11,702 nucleotides of DNA from Actinomycetes bacterium (GCA_021785095.1 JAJYGM010000702.1:1-11702), one strand, 5' to 3'; positions 5,762 through 11,702 are shown, counted from the first letter of the stretch. Program-made: numbers and translations. Notes: a model not told the origin generated them from the letters alone.

Positions 5762-6703
5762 GTGATCGGCTACATCGTTCGCCGCTTCGGCCAGGCGTTG
5801 ATCGTGCTCGTGCTCGTGACGATCATCGTGTTCGCCCTCTTGCACGCGCTGCCGGGCGGGCTCGTCCGGGCACAGCTCGGGGCGAAGGCGAACAAGTTCG
5901 CCGTCCGTCAGCTCACCATCCAAGAGGGCCTCACAAAGCCGCTCCCCGTCCAGTACTGGGTCTGGCTCTCCAACCTCCTCCACGGCAACCTCGGCTTCGC
6001 CTACAAGCAGGAGACCCCGGTCGCGACCCTCATCGCCGAGACCTTCCCTCGCACACTCATCCTCGCGGGCAGCGGGCTCTTCCTCGCCGGCGTCCTCGCG
6101 ATCCCGCTCGGCCTCCTCCAGGGCGGGCGACGGAACTCGCTGTTCGACTACGGCGTCTCGGGCTTCCTCCTCACCACCTACTCGACGCCGTACCAGCTCC
6201 TCGGCGTCATCCTCATCTTCCTCCTCACCATCGAGCTCAACCTCCTGCCCGCGACGGCCACAAACTTCGGTCAGGGCTTCGGCACCGACGTCAAGGTGCT
6301 CGCGCTGCCAGTCCTCGCGATCTTCCTCGGCAACATCGCGTACTTCTCCCGGTACGTGCGCAGCTCGGTGATCGACAACCTCGCCGAGGAATACGTCAGG
6401 ACCGCGAGGGCAAAGGGTGTCTCCAGGGGACGGATCCTCGTCCGTCACGTGCTGCGGAATTCCCTGCTCCCCTTCGTGTCGGCGGTCGGCCTGAGCCTCC
6501 CGACACTGGTGAGCGGGACGCTCGTCATCGAGGTGCTCTTCAGCTATCCGGGGATGGGGACGCTGTTCTGGCACGCGCAGCAGAGCCGCACATATCCGCT
6601 CCTGCTCGGGATCCTGCTCATCGTCACGATGCTCGTGGTGGTGGGCAATCTCCTCGCCGACCTGGCCTACGCGACCCTCGACCCCCGCATCCGCTATGAC
6701 TGA
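5762..6703 (+). CDS. ABC transporter permease, DppB/OppB type
   Basis: This is a 313-residue inner-membrane permease of the BPD_transp_1 superfamily, the B-type half of a peptide/nickel-class importer. The N-terminal helix has the classic form MIGYIVRRFGQALIVLVLVT (1-20). Further helices lie near 98-120, 140-160, 178-196, 236-258 and 281-304. The cytoplasmic EAA loop that docks onto the ATPase is clear at about 209-237 (EEYVRTARAKGVSRGRI onwards), with its conserved glycine at 219. The GTG start is supported by GGGGAGGA (5743-5750), 11 nt upstream. It overlaps the next permease by 8 bases (ATGACTGA), implying translational coupling. Its cognate ATPase is not encoded in the window. Confidence 0.96.
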   Translation: MIGYIVRRFGQALIVLVLVTIIVFALLHALPGGLVRAQLGAKANKFAVRQLTIQEGLTKPLPVQYWVWLSNLLHGNLGFAYKQETPVATLIAETFPRTLILAGSGLFLAGVLAIPLGLLQGGRRNSLFDYGVSGFLLTTYSTPYQLLGVILIFLLTIELNLLPATATNFGQGFGTDVKVLALPVLAIFLGNIAYFSRYVRSSVIDNLAEEYVRTARAKGVSRGRILVRHVLRNSLLPFVSAVGLSLPTLVSGTLVIEVLFSYPGMGTLFWHAQQSRTYPLLLGILLIVTMLVVVGNLLADLAYATLDPRIRYD

Positions 6704-7679
6704 GCTGTCCCCGGCGGAGCAGAGCCCCGCGACGCTCGTCGCCTCGACGGAGGGACGGCCGGCCCCGACTGCGCCGGCGGACGGGCCCGCCGGCGGCTCG
6801 CCTCGAGCATCCGGCGGGCTGGCACGCTGGCAGCGGCGGCGCCAGGACCTGGCGGTCTTCGCGTCCAACCGCTTCGCCCTGGTCGGCCTCGTGTTCCTCG
6901 TCGCCCTCGTGCTGTTCTGCTTCGTGGGTCCGATCATCTACAGGACCAACCAGACGTCGGCGACACTCTTGTACTCGAACCTCGGACCATCGGGGCAGTT
7001 CCCGCTCGGGACCGATCCCGACGGCTTCAACGAGCTCGGGCGGCTCATGCTCGGTGGCCAGAGCACGCTCGAGGTGGGCTTCGCCGTGGCGATCCTCGCC
7101 ACGGGTTTCGGGGCGCTGTGGGGCGCGCTCGCCGGCTACGTCGGGGGATTCGTCGACTCGGTGCTCATGCGCGTGGTCGACACCGCGCTCTCCATCCCCT
7201 ACCTCTTCCTCGCGGTCCTCCTGGCCACGTTGTTCCAGCCTTCGCTCTGGCTCATCATCGGGACGATCACCGCGGTGAGCTGGCCTGCTGCCGCGCGCAT
7301 CGTGCGGGGCGAGACGCTCACGCTGCGCACGCGGGACTACGTGACCGCGGCGAGAGGCTTCGGGAGCTGGCAGCTGCGGCTGATCGGGCGTCACATCCTG
7401 CCGAATTCGGTCGGGTCGATCGTGGTGAACGCCACGCTGAGGGTCGCCACAGCGATCTTCATCTTCGCCCTGCTCGCCTATCTCGGTCTCGGCGTGCCGC
7501 TGCCCGCGACGAGCTGGGGACAGATGCTCCAGCAGGGCATCACACACCTCTACGACAACTACTGGTGGGAGCTGTGGCTCCCGGGGGCATGCATCGTCCT
7601 CACGGTCGTCGCGGTCAGCGCGGTCGGCGACGGGCTGTACGACGTCGTGGTCAAGCGGCAGGCGGCGGGGCGCAGCTGA
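6696..7679 (+). CDS. ABC transporter permease, DppC/OppC type
   Basis: This is a 327-residue partner permease. A Pro/Ala-rich cytoplasmic N-terminus (1-45) precedes the first helix (about 60-80). The family signature FPLGTDPDGFNELGRLMLGG (102-121) follows, in the place where the motif LGTDxxGRDxxSR usually stands; here it is diverged (DPDGFNELGRL). Helices near 124-150, 163-180, 184-200, 245-267 and 294-312 form the pore. The EAA loop is RDYVTAARGFGSWQLRLIGR (213-232), followed by HILPNSVG. The protein ends GDGLYDVVVKRQAAGRS instead of the common GDxLRDxLDPR. The ATG lies inside the end of the preceding permease gene. With the upstream gene it would form the heterodimeric membrane channel for the binding protein at 3745-5673. 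Confidence 0.95.
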   Translation: MTELSPAEQSPATLVASTEGRPAPTAPADGPAGGSPRASGGLARWQRRRQDLAVFASNRFALVGLVFLVALVLFCFVGPIIYRTNQTSATLLYSNLGPSGQFPLGTDPDGFNELGRLMLGGQSTLEVGFAVAILATGFGALWGALAGYVGGFVDSVLMRVVDTALSIPYLFLAVLLATLFQPSLWLIIGTITAVSWPAAARIVRGETLTLRTRDYVTAARGFGSWQLRLIGRHILPNSVGSIVVNATLRVATAIFIFALLAYLGLGVPLPATSWGQMLQQGITHLYDNYWWELWLPGACIVLTVVAVSAVGDGLYDVVVKRQAAGRS

Positions 7680-7694
7680 CGACGTCGCGACGAC

Positions 7695-8231
7695 ATGCAC
7701 TGGTCCGAGGCGAGCCTGCCGGCCGATCTCCCGCTCGTCGAGCGCGACGCGGTCCGTCTGGTGGTGGTGGAGGCTGGCGGCGCGTTGCTGCTCTTCTGGG
7801 CCCGGGAGGTCACGCTCCCGGAGGTCGGCCGGTGGTGGGAGCTTCCGGGCGGGGGCATCGATCCCGGCGAGACCGCCGCCGACGCAGCGGCCCGCGAGCT
7901 CTTCGAAGAGACGGGCATCCGGATCCCGCCGTCACAGGTCGGACCGCCGGCTTGGCGCCGCACCGCCTCCTACCGGTTCCGGGGAACCCGCCGCCTCCAG
8001 CACGAAGTCGTCTCCGTGGTCCGTCTCGACGAGAAGACGCCGGTCGTCGACCCGAGCGGCCAGCTCGACCACGAGCGCGAGGACTACACGGCGTGGCGTT
8101 GGATTCCGGTCACGGAGATCCAGGCGATGGGCGAGCAGGGGGTCCGCTTTTACCCCGGCCGCCTTCCCGAGCTCCTTCCCCGCGTGCTCGCGGGGGAGCC
8201 GATCGACGAGCCGTTCGAGCTCTGGTCGTGA
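7695..8231 (+). CDS. Nudix hydrolase
   Basis: This is a 178-residue protein with a perfect Nudix box (GX5EX7REUXEEXGU) at residues 53-75: G53, E59, R67-E68, E71-E72 and G74. The glutamates bind the divalent metal for hydrolysis of a nucleoside diphosphate linked to another moiety X. Strands before the box (AVRLVVVEAGGALLLFW, 19-35) and RWWELPGG (46-53) fit the fold, and the C-terminal WRWIPVTEI resembles the substrate-side region of general Nudix enzymes. The specific substrate (oxidised nucleotide, ADP-ribose, NADH or other) is not decidable. It starts 15 nt after the permease stop without an obvious Shine-Dalgarno, so it is probably the last gene of the transport operon. A functional link to transport is not evident. 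It stops inside a strong palindrome. Confidence 0.95.
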   Translation: MHWSEASLPADLPLVERDAVRLVVVEAGGALLLFWAREVTLPEVGRWWELPGGGIDPGETAADAAARELFEETGIRIPPSQVGPPAWRRTASYRFRGTRRLQHEVVSVVRLDEKTPVVDPSGQLDHEREDYTAWRWIPVTEIQAMGEQGVRFYPGRLPELLPRVLAGEPIDEPFELWS

Positions 8232-8272
8232 TCGCGGGCGGGCGGGCCGTGGCAGCTGGCCGCCCGCGATCA
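8229..8272. terminator. Bidirectional terminator palindrome sharing both stop codons
   Basis: TGATCGCGGGCGG (8229-8241) and CCGCCCGCGATCA (8260-8272) form a perfect 13-bp stem with an 18-nt loop. The outer TGA of each arm is the stop codon of a gene: the Nudix hydrolase on the plus strand (8229-8231) and the F420 reductase on the minus strand (8272-8270). The symmetry and stability make a shared rho-independent-like terminator very likely, although no T-tract follows. Confidence 0.85.
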
Positions 8273-8722
8273 GCTGGACTCGACGCGGCGGGCCACGAGG
8301 ACGGGGATCTCGCGCGTCGTGTTCTTCTGGTACTCGGCGTAGGTCGGGAAGGCGCGCACCGCGCGCTCCCACCACTGCGCCTTCTCCTCGCCGGTCACCT
8401 CCCTCACCGCGGCGTCGAAAGGCTCCGGCCCGTCTTGGATCATGAGGGCCGTGGGGTCTGCCTTGAGGTTCTCGTACCAATGGGGATTGTCGGGCGCGCC
8501 GCCCTTGGACGCCACGAGCGCGTACTCGCCGTCGTGCTCCACGCGCATGAGCGCCCACTTGCGGATCTTCCCCGTCTTTGCACCCCGCGCCGTCACGATG
8601 ATGACCGGGAGCCCAGTGTCGAGCAGCGTGTTCGCCCGCGTCCCTCCCGAGCGCTCGTACTCGGCGACCTGGTCACGGACCCATTCCGAAGGCGACGGCT
8701 CGTACTCCCCGGTGAGCGGCAT
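8270..8722 (-). CDS. Deazaflavin (F420)-dependent nitroreductase family protein (Ddn-like)
   Basis: This is a 150-residue member of the F420H2-dependent reductase family (TIGR00026, Ddn-like), a split-barrel family that uses reduced coenzyme F420 to reduce quinones, nitro compounds or other substrates. Seen in order: TRANTLLDTGLPVIIVTARG (28-47), AKTGKIRKWALM (48-59), EYALVASKGGAPDNPHWYEN (66-85), LKADPTALM (86-94), RAFPTYAEYQ (123-132) and TTREIPVLV (135-143). The basic KTGKIRK and VASKGG segments are where the family binds the F420 phosphate and polyglutamate tail. ATG 8722 is chosen because AAGGAGG lies 5 nt upstream; an in-frame GTG at 8743 would put that site inside the gene. The presence of this family implies that the host makes F420. 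Its upstream region carries tandem repeats. Confidence 0.93.
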   Translation of the reverse strand: MPLTGEYEPSPSEWVRDQVAEYERSGGTRANTLLDTGLPVIIVTARGAKTGKIRKWALMRVEHDGEYALVASKGGAPDNPHWYENLKADPTALMIQDGPEPFDAAVREVTGEEKAQWWERAVRAFPTYAEYQKNTTREIPVLVARRVESS

Positions 8723-8727
8723 GGCGG

Positions 8728-8734
8728 CCTCCTT
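8728..8734 (-). promoter_or_regulatory. Ribosome binding site fixing the F420 reductase start
   Basis: AAGGAGG on the minus strand stands 5 nt before ATG 8722. It shows that translation begins there rather than at the upstream in-frame GTG. The 13-bp tandem array begins only 12 bp further upstream. Confidence 0.8.
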
Positions 8735-8746
8735 GGGCTGCACTCT

Positions 8747-8837
8747 GTGGCTGGTCGAGATGGCCGGTCGACGTGGCCGACCGAGATGGCTGGTCGAGAT
8801 GGCTGGTCGAGATGGCTGGTCGACGCGGCCGGTCGAC
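8747..8837. repeat. 13-bp tandem array A, seven units
   Basis: The consensus RTGGCYGGTCGAS repeats at 8747, 8760, 8773, 8786, 8799, 8812 and 8825. Units 4 and 5 are identical, and unit 6 differs from them only in the last base. In unit 3 the central six bases read CGACCG, the exact reverse complement of CGGTCG in unit 2, so units 2 and 3 can pair as a 6-bp hairpin (8765-8770 with 8778-8783). The array fills the leader or promoter region of the F420 reductase on the minus strand. Thirteen is not a multiple of three, so it is not a coding repeat. Confidence 0.92.
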
Positions 8838-8866
8838 GTGACCTTACCGTTCGGCTCGGCTCGTCG

Positions 8867-8931
8867 CGTGCTCTCGTCGGGTGCTCTCGTCGCGTGCTCT
8901 CGTCGCGTGCTGTCGTCGGGTGCCGCCGTCG
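8867..8931. repeat. 13-bp tandem array B, five units
   Basis: SGTGCTCTCGTCG repeats at 8867, 8880, 8893, 8906 and 8919. The first three units differ only in the first base and the last two are more diverged. A degraded sixth copy may precede it (8854-8866). It shares array A's 13-bp period but only a loose GTCG-containing similarity in sequence. It lies between array A and the 3' end of the PP2C phosphatase gene. Confidence 0.9.
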
Positions 8932-8961
8932 GACGCCCGGGTCTCCAAGCCGAAGGACCCC

Positions 8962-8981
8962 GCTGACCTCCGTTGGTCAGC
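8962..8981 (-). terminator. Hairpin at the end of the PP2C phosphatase gene
   Basis: GCTGACC (8962-8968) and GGTCAGC (8975-8981) pair as a 7-bp stem around a 6-nt loop. The arm nearest the gene contains the minus-strand TGA stop (8979-8977). It is a modest terminator candidate with no T-run. Confidence 0.5.
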
Positions 8982-10608
8982 CGATCCAGTGCAGCGCGAG
9001 CAGCGCCACGTCGTCGGTCACGACCTCGCCGGCGAGCGATCCGGCCACGGTGTCGAGGAGCTGGTCTGCGCCACCCTGCGCCGCCGAGACCAGGGCGCGC
9101 AGGCGCTCCATTCCTGTGTCGAGGAGCTCCCCGCGCCGCTCGACGAGCCCGTCGGTGTACGCCAGGAGCGATGCCCTGCTGGGGAGCTCCACCGTGAGTG
9201 GCTCGTACCGCGCGGTCTGCGTGACGCCGATGGGCGGCCCCGGAGGCACCTCGACGAAGTGGGATTCCGCAGCGGACACGACGAGCGGCGGGAAGTGACC
9301 CGCGTTCACCACGGTCAACCGGCTGGCGGGCACGTCGACGTTCCCGAGCAGCACGGTGGCGAAGTGGCTGTCGCGGCCCACGTCCAGGAGCAAGTTGAGC
9401 TTGTGCAGGATCGTCACGACATCGTCCCCCTGGGCCACGTAGGCACGGATCGCGAAGTGCAGCGAGGCCATGACGTTGGCTGCCTGAATGCCGTGTCCCG
9501 AAACGTCGCCGATGGCGAAGACGAACGACCGCTCATCGCGCAGGATGACGTCGTACCAGTCTCCGCCTACGTCGACCGAGGTGTCCCCGGGTATGTAGCG
9601 AGCCGAGAGCTCGACTCCCGGCACCGCCGGGAGGCGCTGGGGCAGAAGGGCGTTCTGGAGGGTCTGCGAGATGGTTCGCTGCTCTGCGTAGAGGCGGAGG
9701 TTCTCGCGGGCGAAGTGCTCAGCCGTGCGTCGGCGACGTATCAGCCATTCGGAGATGAGCACTGCGCCGACGACGAGGACGGCACCGAGCGCGCCGACGA
9801 TCCACGGCAACGCGGGGAGCACGCCGCCTCCGAGCGGTCGTTGCGCCGAAGCGACCAGGTCGAGAACGGTCGTCCCGAACGGGACGCGCACGCTGGCGGT
9901 GGGCGCCTCCACCGGAGGGGGTGTCGTTGCTTCGAAGAGGTGGTTCGCGTCCTGCCGGCGTCCGAGGTAGAGGGCGAACTCGAGGTCGTGGAAAGTGGAG
10001 GCAGCGGGAATGACCGCGCGGCGGTGAGGAGGGATCGCCAACTCCGCGAAGACCGCGTAACGCGGCGCCGCGCCGATGCCCTCCACTGCGAAGCCCAACC
10101 GAGGAGGTGACAGGGACAAGAGGTCGATCACGGTCAGCTTGTCGGGTGCGGGGATCCTGCCGAAGACCGGCTCCAGCGCGAGCGCGTCCGTGCCGAGCGC
10201 AGATCGGCTCCCCAGCGAGAGGAGCGGCACCGGGCGGCCCGAGGCGAGCCGCCACAGCGAGAGCGAGACGAACCGGTGACCGGGGCGCGGCCCCACCTCC
10301 GACGCGACGTAGCGCTCGACGTCGGCGACGTCCCCATGGGTCGTGTCGGCGATCGCCGTCGCGGTGGTGAGCGGCGCGAGGAGCGTGGGTGCCAGCCCGC
10401 CGAGCACCACGCCGGCGGCGTCCGCCTGGATCCGCAGGAGGCGGGACTGCGTGTGCAAGTTGACGACTCCCGTCAGCCAGACGAGCGAGGCGACAACGAC
10501 TGCGCCGACGACGCCGACGACCCCGCCGATCAGATGGATGGGCCGCCGCCGAGAGGTTCGCCCGCTCGGCCCGGACTGCCGGGCGCCCTTTCCGAGGGCG
10601 GCCTTCAC
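8977..10608 (-). CDS. Membrane-anchored SpoIIE/RsbU-type PP2C serine phosphatase with extracytoplasmic sensor region
   Basis: With start GTG 10608 this is a 543-residue protein. A short basic N-terminus precedes helix 1 (about 26-50), an extracytoplasmic region of about 215 residues (51-265), helix 2 (about 266-288) and a linking helix (about 294-322). The C-terminal PP2C core follows, with metal-binding and catalytic motifs DVGGDWYDV (346-354), IGDVSGHG (366-373), NAGHFPP (435-441), YTDGLVE (484-490) and DDVALL (532-537), all intact. Such enzymes dephosphorylate an anti-sigma-factor antagonist in partner-switching stress pathways; no such partner is nearby. The sensor region ends SVRVPFGTTVLDLV and I cannot assign it to a named domain. 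An in-frame GTG at 10671 adds 21 His/Cys-rich residues, but a promoter-like sequence (10696-10668) would start transcription downstream of it, so 10608 is preferred. Confidence 0.93.
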   Translation of the reverse strand: MKAALGKGARQSGPSGRTSRRRPIHLIGGVVGVVGAVVVASLVWLTGVVNLHTQSRLLRIQADAAGVVLGGLAPTLLAPLTTATAIADTTHGDVADVERYVASEVGPRPGHRFVSLSLWRLASGRPVPLLSLGSRSALGTDALALEPVFGRIPAPDKLTVIDLLSLSPPRLGFAVEGIGAAPRYAVFAELAIPPHRRAVIPAASTFHDLEFALYLGRRQDANHLFEATTPPPVEAPTASVRVPFGTTVLDLVASAQRPLGGGVLPALPWIVGALGAVLVVGAVLISEWLIRRRRTAEHFARENLRLYAEQRTISQTLQNALLPQRLPAVPGVELSARYIPGDTSVDVGGDWYDVILRDERSFVFAIGDVSGHGIQAANVMASLHFAIRAYVAQGDDVVTILHKLNLLLDVGRDSHFATVLLGNVDVPASRLTVVNAGHFPPLVVSAAESHFVEVPPGPPIGVTQTARYEPLTVELPSRASLLAYTDGLVERRGELLDTGMERLRALVSAAQGGADQLLDTVAGSLAGEVVTDDVALLALHWIG

Positions 10609-10667
10609 AGGGGGGGCGTGTGGGGCGCGCCGGCAGCAGGCATTGCAGTGCGGTCCGTGATGTCGAG

Positions 10668-10696
10668 ACACTACCGAGGGAGCGACACCGTTTGAA
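10668..10696 (-). promoter_or_regulatory. Candidate promoter of the PP2C gene
   Basis: On the minus strand TTCAAA (10696-10691) and TAGTGT (10673-10668) are 17 bp apart. The -10 fits TANNNT well; the -35 is weak. The predicted start near 10661 gives a leader of about 50 nt before GTG 10608. Confidence 0.4.
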
Positions 10697-10742
10697 CCAC
10701 GGACCTGTGGTCATCTCGATCTGCGCACCGCGCGCCGTCCGG

Positions 10743-10748
10743 TAGCGT
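10743..10748 (+). promoter_or_regulatory. Candidate -10 element of the phosphorylase gene
   Basis: TAGCGT, within GGTAGCGT, lies 9 nt before ATG 10758. This places the transcription start at or just before the start codon. There is no Shine-Dalgarno. The -35 region has no clear match. Confidence 0.45.
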
Positions 10749-10757
10749 CGACCTGTC

Positions 10758-11702
10758 ATGGCTCGCACAGGCCTCGTGCCCCTCGAGATCGCGTACTACT
10801 CGATGGAGATCGCCCTCGACGACCGGCTTCCCACGTTCAGCGGCGGGCTCGGAGTGCTCGCGGGCGACCATGTGCGTGCCGCGGCCGACCGCGGCCTTCC
10901 TCTCGGCGCCGTGACGCTGTTGTACAACCATGGGTTCTTCGACCAGTCGACCAGCGGCGGCGAGCAGCGTGACGCTCCGGTCCGATGGCAGCCGTCTGCA
11001 CGGCTCGAGGAGCTGCCGGTGCGCGTCGTCGTGGTCATTGCCGGCCGCCGCGTCGAGGTCCGCGTGTGGCGGGCGATCGTCGAGGGTGTCGACGGCCACA
11101 AGGTGCCCGTGCACCTCCTCGACACCGACGTGGAGGGGAACGCTCCGGACGACCGCCGGATCACCGATCGTCTCTACACGAGCGAACCGTTCGAGCGGCT
11201 TCGCCAGGAGGCCGTGCTGGGGCTCGGCGGGCCGCTCGTGCTCGACACCCTTGGTCATGAGGCAATCTCGGTCCATCACCTGAACGAGGGACACGGTTCT
11301 CTCGTGCCCGTGGCGCTGCTCGCCCGACGTGTGGCGGGGCTCGACCCCGCCGGTGCCCTTCCGGGGGGCCTCATCCGAGCCGGGGAGGCTGATCTCGAGG
11401 CGGTCCGCAGGAGGTGCGTGTTCACGACCCACACCCCCGTCCCTGCCGGCCACGACCGCTTTCCGCCAGAGGTGGCGGAAGCGGTGCTGGGCATGCCCGT
11501 GCTCGACGCGCTGCGCAGCTTCGGGTGCCTGGAGGAGGACGGGACGCTGAACATGACCATCCTCGGGATGCGGTGCGCGGGGTTCGTGAACGCCGTCTCG
11601 CTCCGGCATCGCGACGTGACCCGACGGATGTTCCCGTCGCAGCACGTCGAGGCGGTGACCAACGGCGTGCACGGCGCGACCTGGGCAGCGGCTGCGACCG
11701 CA
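10758..11702 (+). CDS. Alpha-glucan (glycogen/maltodextrin) phosphorylase, N-terminal part
   Basis: The gene is cut by the window end; 315 codons are present. It encodes a GT35 alpha-glucan phosphorylase of the short bacterial/archaeal type (the alpha-glucan family phosphorylase class). Such enzymes release glucose 1-phosphate from glycogen or maltodextrin using phosphate and pyridoxal phosphate. Seen: IAYYSMEIALDDRLPTFSGG (11-30) running into LGVLAGDHVRAAADRGLPLG (31-50), RLYTSEPFERLRQEAVLGLG (138-157), HHLNEGHGSLV (173-183), FTTHTPVPAGHDRF (222-235), NMTILGMRCAGFVNAVS (265-281) and VTNGVHGATW (300-309). The PLP-lysine and phosphate-binding region would lie beyond the window. The start is ATG 10758, directly before the conserved first strand. 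The gene probably has a leaderless mRNA and is divergent from the PP2C phosphatase. Confidence 0.95.
   Translation, partial: MARTGLVPLEIAYYSMEIALDDRLPTFSGGLGVLAGDHVRAAADRGLPLGAVTLLYNHGFFDQSTSGGEQRDAPVRWQPSARLEELPVRVVVVIAGRRVEVRVWRAIVEGVDGHKVPVHLLDTDVEGNAPDDRRITDRLYTSEPFERLRQEAVLGLGGPLVLDTLGHEAISVHHLNEGHGSLVPVALLARRVAGLDPAGALPGGLIRAGEADLEAVRRRCVFTTHTPVPAGHDRFPPEVAEAVLGMPVLDALRSFGCLEEDGTLNMTILGMRCAGFVNAVSLRHRDVTRRMFPSQHVEAVTNGVHGATWAAAATA

Noticed and set aside
5657..6937. A 426-codon Glu/Arg/Asp-rich open frame on the minus strand
   Set aside because: It is the antisense shadow of the DppB-like permease, whose helices and EAA loop are clear.
8747..8837. Possible plasmid or phage iteron origin
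   Set aside because: There is no replication initiator gene, A/T-rich unwinding region or partition gene nearby. The neighbours are chromosomal metabolic genes.
8747..8931. Possible CRISPR array
   Set aside because: Units follow each other without spacers and are only 13 bp long. No cas genes are present.
7118..9298. A 726-codon open frame on the plus strand through the permease, Nudix and repeat region
   Set aside because: It crosses several well-supported genes, the strong palindrome and both 13-bp arrays. The product is Arg-rich low-complexity sequence, and the genes it overlaps have intact family motifs.
10608..10671. N-terminal extension of the PP2C protein with three cysteines and four histidines as a metal-binding motif
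   Set aside because: The likely promoter -10 overlaps the upstream GTG, so this stretch is probably untranslated leader. The spacing does not match a known zinc or iron motif.
1..11702. Insertion sequence, integron or prophage ends
   Set aside because: No transposase or integrase reading frame, no target-site duplications and no tRNA-derived attachment site were found on reading both strands.

Overview
The window is high-GC DNA (roughly two-thirds G+C by eye, strongly G/C third codon positions) with GTG starts, apparently leaderless genes and an F420-dependent (Ddn-like) reductase. Together these point to an actinobacterium. The style would fit Acidimicrobiia or a related deep lineage, but that placement is inference. 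I see no tRNA, rRNA, CRISPR array, transposase or prophage gene. The gene content is ordinary: envelope, transport, small-molecule and regulatory genes. I do not see a clearly new multi-gene system; the most unusual content is non-coding (tandem repeats, palindromes, promoter architecture).

Left part (1-3505). A possible C-terminal tail of an upstream gene is followed by a three-helix membrane protein with an ion-channel-like pore segment (215-1399). It converges on a cytoplasmic YceI-family lipocalin-like protein (1446-2015, minus). Divergent from yceI is a MarR-family repressor (2169-2738) that looks leaderless and probably controls itself and yceI from the 153-bp gap. MarR converges on a LOG-family phosphoribohydrolase (2906-3496, minus). 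Their shared 3' space holds a 9-bp-stem hairpin and a 15-bp minisatellite.

Middle part (3505-8272). A strong sigma70-type promoter, with a 6-bp inverted repeat placed exactly around its -35 hexamer, leads into a transport operon. The operon encodes a family-5 (peptide/oligopeptide-type) substrate-binding protein (3745-5673), a DppB-like permease (5762-6703) and a DppC-like permease (6696-7679). A Nudix hydrolase follows 15 nt later (7695-8231). No ATPase is encoded here, so the transporter must borrow one from elsewhere. A 9-bp perfect hairpin between the binding-protein gene and the permease genes probably sets unequal expression. The operon converges on a Ddn-like F420 reductase (8270-8722, minus). 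Both genes stop inside the same 13-bp perfect palindrome.

Right part (8723-11702). About 250 bp of non-coding DNA upstream of the F420 reductase holds two adjacent tandem arrays, both with a 13-bp period. Next come a membrane-bound SpoIIE/RsbU-type PP2C phosphatase with a large extracytoplasmic sensor region (8977-10608, minus) and, divergently, the first 315 codons of an alpha-glucan (glycogen/maltodextrin) phosphorylase that runs off the window end.

Four independent short tandem repeats (15, 9, 13 and 13 bp) within 11.7 kb suggest a genome prone to generating minisatellites near gene ends and promoters.
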